A stretch of 64,000 nucleotides of DNA from positions 1 through 64,000 of the forward strand of contig JOFO01000025.1 in NCBI GenBank assembly GCA_000721275.1, written 5' to 3'. The position numbers and the translations under genes are program-made. Source of the DNA: Microtetraspora glauca (GTDB lineage: Bacteria > Actinomycetota > Actinomycetes > Streptomycetales > Streptomycetaceae). Below the pieces are notes generated by a model. It was not told the DNA's origin, did not search any database, and saw nothing but the letters and a program-made list of their open reading frames with translations. Position 1 is the first letter of the stretch. Each line of letters begins with the position of its first letter. Positions 58,316 through 64,000 of the stretch are shown here, piece by piece.

Positions 58316-59200
58316 TCAGCGGGCCGCCAGGAAGGCGAGGATGCGCTCGTTGACCTCCTCCGGCTTCTCGGTGAGGAGGAAGTGGCCGGCGCCTTCGATC
58401 ATGGCGCCGTCCGAGCCCTCCGGCAGCAGCTCGAGGAGGTCGGCGAGCGTCGCCTTGTCGACGACCGGGTCCTCGCTCCCGTGGAGGTACAGGGTGGGCT
58501 GGGACGGCAGCTTCTCCAGCACGCGGACCATCTCCCAGTCGGGCGTGCCGAACGTCGCGGCCGGGAAGTTCTGCCGGTACAGCTCCAGGCCCAGGTGCAG
58601 CCGCTCCGGCGTGTTCAGTCCCTCCTTCATCGCCTTGCGGTCCTCGGTGGAGTCGTAGCCGGGGACCGTTCCCGTCCAGTGGTTCCAGAGCCAGTCCAGG
58701 TACGCCAGGTTGTCGGCGGCCACCAGCTGGTCGGCTATGGCCATCTGGAAGAAGTAGAAGTGGACGTACCGTTCGATCCGCTCGGGATCGGCGGCGCCGC
58801 GGTCGTAGAACCGCAGCGGCGGAACGTCGTTGACGACCACCTTGGCCCACCGCTCGGGCGCGGCAGCGGCGGCGCCCCAAGTGGTGAACCCGCCCCAGTC
58901 GTGCCCGATCAGCACCGCGTCGGAACCGCCGCCGAGCGCCTCGTGCAGGCCGTTGGCGTCGGCGATCAGGTCGGGCAGCCGCATGCTCCCGTCGGGCGGC
59001 ACCTGGGACGGCGCGAACCCCCGCATGGTGGGCACGACGGCGCGGTACCCCGCGTCGGCGAGCGCCGGCATCAGGTACCGGTACAACTTCGGCGTGTCGA
59101 AGCCGTGCAGCATGAGGGCGAGCGGCCCTTCGCCCGCTTCGACGTACGCCAGGTCCAGGCCGTTGACCTTGACGTGCTTGTGCTTCCACTTCATGTCCAT
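58316..59200 (-). CDS. Alpha/beta-hydrolase, epoxide hydrolase/haloalkane dehalogenase-like
   Basis: The 294-residue enzyme has MLHGFDTPKLYRYLMPALAD (HGF oxyanion loop), nucleophile Asp in VLIGHDWGGFTTWG (HDWGG, the epoxide-hydrolase/dehalogenase type), an acid in LYLHGSEDPVVDKATL and His in MIEGAGHFLLTEKPEE. The cap region is aromatic-rich (HFYFFQMAIADQLVAADNLA). A TetR-like palindrome lies 45 bases upstream (59245-59254), but no regulator gene is adjacent. GGAGAGG precedes ATG 59200. Confidence 0.9.
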   Translation of the reverse strand: MDMKWKHKHVKVNGLDLAYVEAGEGPLALMLHGFDTPKLYRYLMPALADAGYRAVVPTMRGFAPSQVPPDGSMRLPDLIADANGLHEALGGGSDAVLIGHDWGGFTTWGAAAAAPERWAKVVVNDVPPLRFYDRGAADPERIERYVHFYFFQMAIADQLVAADNLAYLDWLWNHWTGTVPGYDSTEDRKAMKEGLNTPERLHLGLELYRQNFPAATFGTPDWEMVRVLEKLPSQPTLYLHGSEDPVVDKATLADLLELLPEGSDGAMIEGAGHFLLTEKPEEVNERILAFLAAR

Positions 59201-59244
59201 GTCCCTCTCCGTAGCTCGCGGGCTGTGCGGCACCGCGACTAGAA

Positions 59245-59254
59245 AGAACGTTCT
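59245..59254. promoter_or_regulatory. Candidate operator upstream of the hydrolase gene
   Basis: The perfect palindrome AGAACGTTCT occurs 45 bases before the hydrolase start, and a related CGAACGATCT (59302-59311) lies about 57 bases away. TetR-family proteins often bind such sites, but no intact regulator gene is next to it. Confidence 0.5.
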
Positions 59255-59309
59255 AACAAGCGGCAAGCTAGCACGGTGCTCGCGAGATCCACAAGCTAAA
59301 ACGAACGAT

Positions 59310-59736
59310 CTATTCAGTCGCCTTGCCGAACAGGTCGGGCCGGTCGCGCAGCGGCTCCCACATGCCGAGGAAGTCGACGTACTGGTCCTCGCACCAGGTC
59401 CGCATCGTTGATTCCGGCGGCGCCGACGAGCGTGTCGGGGAGGCGGCGAGCCGGCAGTGACGGGGTCTGCTCGTCGACGTCGGTCAGGGTGCTGCCGGCG
59501 ACCGCCAGATTGAAGGCCCGGTGCCGGGTCTCGTTCGCCGCGATGTGGGCCGCCGCCAGCTGCGCCGCCCAGCCGCCCTGCGGATCGCAGCGCCCATAGG
59601 CGACGCTGTCGCCGACGATCACGATGCGGGCCGCCGCGCGCAGCGCCCGCGCGTCCAGGTACGCCCACGCGGTCTCGCCCGAGGTGAGGCGCACGCGCCG
59701 CCGGGCGTAGTCGTCCTCGTCGCTGAGCCGCGGCAC
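59310..59736 (-). pseudogene. SGNH hydrolase gene with internal deletion and lost 3' end
   Basis: Minus-strand reading starts near 59736 and carries the SGNH block I (RIVIVGDSVAYGRCDPQGGW), AHIAANETRHRAFNLAVAGS and RLPDTLVGAAGINDA. It then jumps, in another frame, to TWCEDQYVDFLGMWEPLRDR and PDLFGKATE with a stop. Intact relatives have about 50-60 residues between these parts and end with a DGLHP block carrying the catalytic Asp and His, which is missing. The enzyme cannot be active. Confidence 0.7.
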
Positions 59737-59917
59737 GGCGCCGTCGACCGTCGCACCGAGCCGCCGTTCCAGGGGCAGATCACCCTATCGGCCGCCTTTG
59801 GCACCGCCTCCCGAGGCTGTGACAGCCCCGCCGCCCCGTCGTCCCGCCGCCCCTGCGGCGGATGCCGACCGGCCCCGGCAGCCGTACCGTCGTGCTGACG
59901 ACCCTGGAGGAGCCACC

Positions 59918-60181
59918 GTGACCACCGAGCAGAACGCCCGCGACGCCATCACCCGGATTCTCGGCGCCGACGCCCATGCCGACGTCACCTCGTTCCCCGG
60001 CGGGAACCTGGCCATCCGGATCACGGCCGGGGAGCACACCGCCACCGTCGACGGCCACGATTCCAGCGGGTGGGGCTGGACCGTCGACCCGGGCACCGAC
60101 GAGGGCTTCTCCGGCCACGAGGAGGTGGCCGACACGTTGGAGGCCGCGTTGACCCATGTGCGCGAGCAGCTCGGCCGCTGA
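59918..60181 (+). CDS. Small conserved hypothetical protein
   Basis: The 87-residue acidic protein begins VTTEQNARDAITRILGADAH and has LAIRITAGEHTATVDGHDSS and a final helix EEVADTLEAALTHVREQL. It resembles small Streptomyces proteins of unknown function. GGAGGAGC precedes the GTG at 59918. The 290 bases after it (60182-60472) hold nothing I can support. Confidence 0.65.
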   Translation: MTTEQNARDAITRILGADAHADVTSFPGGNLAIRITAGEHTATVDGHDSSGWGWTVDPGTDEGFSGHEEVADTLEAALTHVREQLGR

Positions 60182-60472
60182 CGGGGGGCGCGCGCTCCAG
60201 GGGCCTGCGCGAGAAGGGCGCGTCACCTCCCCGCGGTTGTGTCGCGGCTGGTGGCTGTGCCGGGTGTGGTCCGTGAGGCTCGATGCTCGTGATGACGCAG
60301 CGACCCGTGGCCGCGCGCCGTGCCGGTGCGCAGGCGCTTCGCGGGTGAGCGGTCCGGGGGCCGTCGGCGTGGTCGCGGTCACTCAGCCAGTATCGGGGGT
60401 CCGCTGCCGACGTACCACGTCACGTGCCAACGACGTTCAGGTGCAACGGTGGCGGCTGGCGGGGAACGCGGC

Positions 60473-60940
60473 TCAGCTGGTGCGCGTGAAGGTGTCGAGT
60501 TCGCAGCTGTCGGGGTCGCCGACGTATCTGTAGAGGTGGGGGTTCTCGCGACTGCCGCTGACGTAGAGACCGTCTCCGTAGGACCCACCGTTGACATCGC
60601 TGTCCCAGTAGCCGCTGATCTTGTGGAAGCTGAAGGAGAGGGGCCAGTCGGCGTCGTTGACGGCAGCCAACTTCCACGTTCCGCTTCCGGTTCTGCCCCG
60701 CGTCTCGCCGGTGGCTCCGTCGAGATCTGCGGGCCACCCGACGGCGGTGAACGTCCCGACGCTGTCGAGGGCCAAGCGTCCGACCGAGCTTTGATAGGTG
60801 CCGACCAATTCGCTCGGGCTGAGTCCCTCTGGCCGCTGGCCGGCCCCCGGGCAGGGGGAGTACTGGGCGGCGCAGCCGGTCCCACTCGCCGATGCGGCCA
60901 GGATCAGTGTGCATGCCAGTCCGGACAGTTTTCGGTTCAT
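60473..60940 (-). CDS. Putative lipoprotein
   Basis: The 155-residue protein has a lipoprotein signal (NRKLSGLACTLILAASASG then TGC, Cys23). The mature part reads GTYQSSVGRLALDSVGTFTA, TGSGTWKLAAVNDADWPLSF and SFHKISGYWDSDVNGGSYGD, a beta-rich lipocalin-like or immunoglobulin-like surface domain, with a Cys (DSCELDTF) near the end. No family is assigned. Function unknown. Confidence 0.75.
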   Translation of the reverse strand: MNRKLSGLACTLILAASASGTGCAAQYSPCPGAGQRPEGLSPSELVGTYQSSVGRLALDSVGTFTAVGWPADLDGATGETRGRTGSGTWKLAAVNDADWPLSFSFHKISGYWDSDVNGGSYGDGLYVSGSRENPHLYRYVGDPDSCELDTFTRTS

Positions 60941-61009
60941 ACTCTGCCCTCCCTTTCGCCGTACGGGCAGCGAGGTGGAGCCACTTCACACCGCGCCCTC
61001 TCATCTGCC

Positions 61010-61402
61010 CTACCAGAGGGTGGCCGGGCCCGTGAGGACCCAGCCGGTGTCGACGGGCTTCACCCAGAAGCTCAGCGCCACCTCGATGAGCTGCGCGCGG
61101 TAGGTGATCTCGACGTAGACGCTGCTGCCGGTGTCGCCCCAGTGGAAGTCCGCGGGACGGAGTTCCGCCAGCCAGGACAGATCCTGCTCCCACGCGTCGG
61201 CAGCAGGACTTCCGTCGGCCTCCTCTCCCTCTGCGCTTGCTTCGACGGACCCGGTCCAGAGGGCCTTGAACACATGGCGCATCGCATGGTGATCGATGAG
61301 CTGCTCCGCCTCGGGGATTCTCCCGGCTCGGAGCAGGTCGAAGTAGCGGTGGACGGCGGCCTCGACGTCCGTCCGGGAAGGGTGTTCCGTCCAGATTCTC
61401 AC
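61010..61402 (-). CDS. Conserved hypothetical protein
   Basis: The 130-residue protein begins VRIWTEHPSRTDVEAAVHRY and contains FDLLRAGRIPEAEQLIDHHA, LAELRPADFHWGDTGSSVYV and AQLIEVALSFWVKPVDTGWV. The pattern suggests a SnoaL/NTF2-like fold, but this is not certain. Its GTG overlaps the stop of the SRPBCC gene (GTGA), so they are co-translated. Confidence 0.7.
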   Translation of the reverse strand: MRIWTEHPSRTDVEAAVHRYFDLLRAGRIPEAEQLIDHHAMRHVFKALWTGSVEASAEGEEADGSPAADAWEQDLSWLAELRPADFHWGDTGSSVYVEITYRAQLIEVALSFWVKPVDTGWVLTGPATLW

Positions 61403-61926
61403 CGCGCGGTCGCCATCGCCACGGCAAGGCCGTTCAGTCGCAGGCGGGTTGCCCCGCGCAGGTGAGGGAGGTCGTCTGCCGGACGGTCGGAGGGGGTGAG
61501 GAAGGCGGCCTGTTCGGTCCATCGCAGGAGGGTGCCGTCGGGTTCCGGGTGCAGTTCCACGGTGACCAGGGAGGTCCAGCGGGGAACGTCGTCCACGGCC
61601 GCCGTGTAGGTGTAGACGATGCGCGCGTCCGGCACGATGTCGACGTACCGGGAGGTGTAGGCGAGCCGTTCCGGCGCGGCGCCCGGCACCGAGAAGACGC
61701 TCGTGACGGTCTCGCCGCCGGTGACCGCGAAGGCGTGGTCGTACGACACCTCGCGGCCCGGCAGCCGGAACCAGCGGCGCCGCACCGGCGTATCGGCGAA
61801 GGCGCTGAAGACCGTGCCCGGGGCGGTGGTGAGGCGGGTCTCCACGGTGAACGTGTCATGGCGTACGGCGGCGGGCACCGCACCGTGGTCGGCGGTCGGG
61901 TCGAGCGCAGCGGGTCTCCCGGGCAT
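61399..61926 (-). CDS. SRPBCC family (AHSA1-like) protein
   Basis: The 175-residue protein has the Aha1/SRPBCC pattern: FTVETRLTTAPGTVFSAFAD, VRRRWFRLPGREVSYDHAFA, ETVTSVFSVPGAAPERLAYT, VYTYTAAVDDVPRWTSLVTV and LLRWTEQAAFLTPSDRPA. It binds a hydrophobic ligand or acts in detoxification; substrate unknown. GCGAGGAAAC precedes ATG 61926. It is divergent from an HxlR regulator gene, a pairing common in Streptomyces, and coupled to the gene downstream. Confidence 0.88.
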   Translation of the reverse strand: MPGRPAALDPTADHGAVPAAVRHDTFTVETRLTTAPGTVFSAFADTPVRRRWFRLPGREVSYDHAFAVTGGETVTSVFSVPGAAPERLAYTSRYVDIVPDARIVYTYTAAVDDVPRWTSLVTVELHPEPDGTLLRWTEQAAFLTPSDRPADDLPHLRGATRLRLNGLAVAMATAR

Positions 61927-62087
61927 GTTTCCTCGCAACGGTTCAGGCGGATCAGCAGAGCGGCGGGTCGGCCGGCGGCCGCCGGTGGTTACGATCCGTA
62001 TGTAACGCGGGTGCGGTGGCCGCGGACAAGATCTCCCGCTTACGCACTTCGAAGTCAGTCACGCACCCGAAGGGAACAGGCAGGACC

Positions 62088-62498
62088 ATGGGATCGGCGC
62101 TGCGCTCGCAACTGGAGGCCGCCGGCGTCACGCCCGAGTGCGCGTCCACCATCGTCCTCGTGCGGGACCTCCTCGCCCGGGTCGGAGACAAGTGGACGGT
62201 GCTGGTCGTCACCACGCTCGCCGACGGGCCCCTCCGCTTCACGGCGCTGCACAGCCGGATCGCCGGGGTCTCCGAGCGCATGCTGAGCCAGACCCTGCGC
62301 GCGCTGACCCGCGACGGCCTGGTGAAGCGCACGCCCTACCGTCAGGTGCCGCCGCGCGTCGAGTACGAACTCACGCCCCTGGGGCGGTCATTGAGCGACG
62401 CTGTCGCCGGGCTCGTCCACTGGGTGCAGGAGCACCAGACCGAGATCGGCCGCAACCGCGACGCGTACGACGCCGACCACCGACCCGAAGCGTCCTGA
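62088..62498 (+). CDS. HxlR family transcriptional regulator
   Basis: The 136-residue winged-helix regulator has the HxlR/YodB signature: LLARVGDKWTVLVVTTLADG, PLRFTALHSRIAGVSERMLS, QTLRALTRDGLVKRTPYRQV and PPRVEYELTPLGRSL. ATG 62088 gives the family's usual start; GTG 62016 would add a basic leader. It is divergent from the SRPBCC gene and probably controls it. A Cys near the start (PECAST) may sense redox change. Confidence 0.88.
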   Translation: MGSALRSQLEAAGVTPECASTIVLVRDLLARVGDKWTVLVVTTLADGPLRFTALHSRIAGVSERMLSQTLRALTRDGLVKRTPYRQVPPRVEYELTPLGRSLSDAVAGLVHWVQEHQTEIGRNRDAYDADHRPEAS

Positions 62499-62531
62499 AC
62501 GCCGGCCGGGCGGGCCCAGGGCGCAGGCAGG

Positions 62532-62985
62532 TCAGTCCGGCGTGCGCAGCCCGGCCAGGAGTCGGTCGAGTGCCTGCTCCCCTGCCCGCGGGTCTCCGCC
62601 CCGCGCGATCCAGAGCGCTGCCTCGTTCATCGCCCCCGACAGCAGTCGCGCAAGCGGCTCCACCGGCTGATCGGCGATCACCCCGGCGTCGACGAGCGCC
62701 GCCAGCGCCTCCGCGAGGTGCCGGGCCGACGACTCCTCGTCCATGGCCCGCCACTCGTCCCAGCCCAGCACGGTCGGCGCGTCGACCAGCAGGATCCGCC
62801 GTACGGCAGGGTCGGTACCCGCCGCGAGGAAGGCCCGGCAGCCGGCCCGTAGCTGCTCCCACAGGTCCTCGTGCCGCTCCGCCTCGGCCTCGACCCGCTC
62901 GCCCAGTTCCTGCTGCACCTCGCCGACGACGGCCCGGAAGAGTCCGGCCTTGCTGTCGAAGTGACCCTTCCCGTTTCGCGTACCG
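62532..62985 (-). pseudogene. TetR regulator gene lacking its DNA-binding N-terminus
   Basis: Minus-strand reading ends at 62532 and carries a TetR ligand domain: HFDSKAGLFRAVVGEVQQEL, EDLWEQLRAGCRAFLAAGTD, AVRRILLVDAPTVLGWDEWR and RLLSGAMNEAALWIARGG. Upstream of HFDSK the sequence becomes TRNGKG and then runs into noncoding DNA; the roughly 45 residues of the HTH (ending YHHF in intact genes) are missing, with no start codon. The longest ORF with a start (62918) has 128 residues. Confidence 0.72.
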
Positions 62986-63005
62986 AGGATGTGCTGACGC
63001 CGAGA

Positions 63006-63028
63006 TTCACATACCTTGGGTATGTGAA
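63006..63028. promoter_or_regulatory. Perfect 10-3-10 inverted repeat operator
   Basis: The arms TTCACATACC and GGTATGTGAA flank TTG, a 23-base perfect palindrome. It lies 31 bases before the VOC gene and just beyond the broken 5' end of the divergent TetR gene, so it is very likely that regulator's ancestral operator. Confidence 0.85.
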
Positions 63029-63058
63029 TAGGACGCGAGGGCTGCAGAGGAGCTCACC

Positions 63059-63511
63059 ATGACGAACGACGTCCAGACCGCCACCCCCGAGAACAGGCTC
63101 ACCGGCTTCTATCCGGTGCTCGCCACCCGGGACGTCGCGGCCTCCCGCGACTTCTACACCCGTCACCTCGGCTTCGACGTCACCTTCGAGGCCGACTGGT
63201 ACGTCAGCCTGCGCCGCCCCGACGCCCCGCAGTACGAGCTGGCCCTTCTCGACCCCGCTCACCCCTCCGTCCCCGCGACCCGCCGGGCCGCACTCCAGGG
63301 CGGCCTGCTGCTCAACTTCGAGGTGGACGACGTCGACGCCGAGCACCGGCGGCTCGTCACGGAGGCGGGCCTGCGCGAGGTTCTGCCGCTCCGCACGGAG
63401 GAGTTCGGCCAGCGCCACTTCATCCTCGCCGCCCCCGACGGCGTGCTGATCGACGTGATCACGGTCGTCCCGCCGAGCGAGGAGTACGCCGCCCAGTACG
63501 TCGACGCGTGA
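63059..63511 (+). CDS. VOC (glyoxalase/bleomycin-resistance-like) family protein
   Basis: The 150-residue protein has the two VOC modules: [20 protein letters not shown] then [16 protein letters not shown], and [20 protein letters not shown] then [12 protein letters not shown], ending [18 protein letters not shown]. It is preceded by a strong RBS (GAGGAG) and a perfect operator-like palindrome. The neighbouring TetR repressor gene is truncated, so expression may now be unregulated by it (inference). Substrate unknown. Confidence 0.9.
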   Translation: MTNDVQTATPENRLTGFYPVLATRDVAASRDFYTRHLGFDVTFEADWYVSLRRPDAPQYELALLDPAHPSVPATRRAALQGGLLLNFEVDDVDAEHRRLVTEAGLREVLPLRTEEFGQRHFILAAPDGVLIDVITVVPPSEEYAAQYVDA

Positions 63512-63662
63512 CGGCAGGGGCGACCGAGCGGCCTGTCCCGCCGGTCGCGCCGGGCTCGCTACTCGACCTTCGCCGCGCGTGCCCCCGGTGCCGGCAGCGA
63601 CCTCGACCGTGGTCCCGAAAACGTCCTCGCCCCGGACAGGCCCCGGGCGTCATCATGGCCGG

Positions 63663-64000
63663 GTGACGCCGACCGAAGCAGCCGCCCTCGCCCTCCACGA
63701 CCGTGCCGCCCTCTGGAACGTGGGCGAGGCGAGGGCGAGCGAGGTCGTCGATGCCGCGTGCGACGCGCTCGTGGCCGGACTCGACACCCCGGCCCTGCGC
63801 ATCCTCGCCGCCTGCACCCGCGCCGAGGCCGACTACGACGTCCACGACCTGCTGCCCCCGGCGCTGGACGAGCTGGGCCTCGCCCTCCAGCCGGCCGACA
63901 GTACGGCCGGTCAGGAAGCAGCCGTACGTGCGCTCGTGCGGCAGCTGCTCGCGGACGAGTTGGAGCCCTGGGAGCTCACCTTCCGGATCCATCGCCGGTA
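63663..64000 (+). CDS. Conserved hypothetical protein, 3' end beyond the window
   Basis: A GTG at 63663 opens a frame that runs to the end of the window (about 112 residues): VTPTEAAALALHDRAALWNV, EARASEVVDAACDALVAGLD, TPALRILAACTRAEADYDVH, and later VRALVRQLLADELEPWELTF. The codon use and helical composition support a real gene. No function is recognised. The gap before it (63512-63662) holds nothing evident. Confidence 0.75.
   Translation, partial: MTPTEAAALALHDRAALWNVGEARASEVVDAACDALVAGLDTPALRILAACTRAEADYDVHDLLPPALDELGLALQPADSTAGQEAAVRALVRQLLADELEPWELTFRIHRR

Noticed and set aside
45721..64000. tRNA genes or an integrase attachment site
   Set aside because: I looked for cloverleaf segments and integrase motifs and saw none; the remnants in this part are not bounded by visible direct repeats.

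Overview
This is a high-GC actinobacterial chromosome segment, almost certainly Streptomyces. Codons end strongly in G/C, GTG starts and ATGA/GTGA overlaps are common, and typical Streptomyces families are present (SpoIIE phosphatases with PAS-like regions, an ECF41-like sigma factor, DUF5937, DUF6247 and DUF6892 proteins, SMI1/KNR4 proteins). The window opens in the last bases of a 5S rRNA gene and its terminator, so it starts just downstream of an rRNA operon. About 70 intact genes are supported, together with an unusual number of decayed ones.

Layout. 1-7.2 kb: 5S tail, a degraded gene, an FAD oxidoreductase broken by a one-base frameshift, an ECF sigma factor, a HhH DNA glycosylase-like gene, and a three-gene operon holding the phosphoesterase, ligase and polymerase modules of LigD as separate proteins, ending in a 23-bp tandem repeat. 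7.3-17.4 kb: small conserved genes, an IS630 scar, a Ser/Thr kinase fused to half of an MFS transporter, a TetR/DUF1772 pair with twin operators, an ArsR-type regulator, a secreted SMP-30-like protein, SRPBCC and HAD proteins. 17.5-26 kb: a SpoIIE phosphatase, a membrane NACHT ATPase, a toxin-antitoxin pair, a nitrilase, an SDR and a frameshifted metallo-beta-lactamase-fold gene. 26-39 kb: an operon of secreted metallophosphatase, MFS transporter and TolB-like propeller; an FKBP isomerase; TPR and STAND-like proteins; an SDR, a flavodoxin-like protein and a CDP-glycerol transferase-like protein. 39-48.5 kb: a Ski2-like helicase followed by two tandem AlkB-like dioxygenases, then GNAT, VOC, TetR/hydrolase and erythromycin-esterase-like genes.

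48.7-54.8 kb holds the most coherent candidate for an undescribed system. It is a translationally coupled minus-strand operon of pseudoreceiver-PIG-L deacetylase, ATP-grasp ligase, PHP hydrolase, processive GT2 glycosyltransferase and a 70-residue membrane protein. A Tat-exported lipoprotein that looks like a glycan-active (alpha/alpha) barrel converges on it. It resembles the logic of poly-N-acetylglucosamine synthesis (GT2, small membrane partner, deacetylase) with added ligase and phosphoesterase steps.

55-64 kb: a second SpoIIE phosphatase, an orphan Imm10-type immunity gene, an alpha/beta hydrolase, a deleted SGNH hydrolase, lipoprotein and SRPBCC/HxlR genes, and a VOC gene behind a perfect inverted repeat whose divergent TetR gene has lost its DNA-binding end. 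The last gene runs off the window.

Two conserved genes are each broken by one missing base, and at least seven other loci are fragments. Whether the two single-base breaks are true mutations or assembly errors cannot be settled from the sequence alone.
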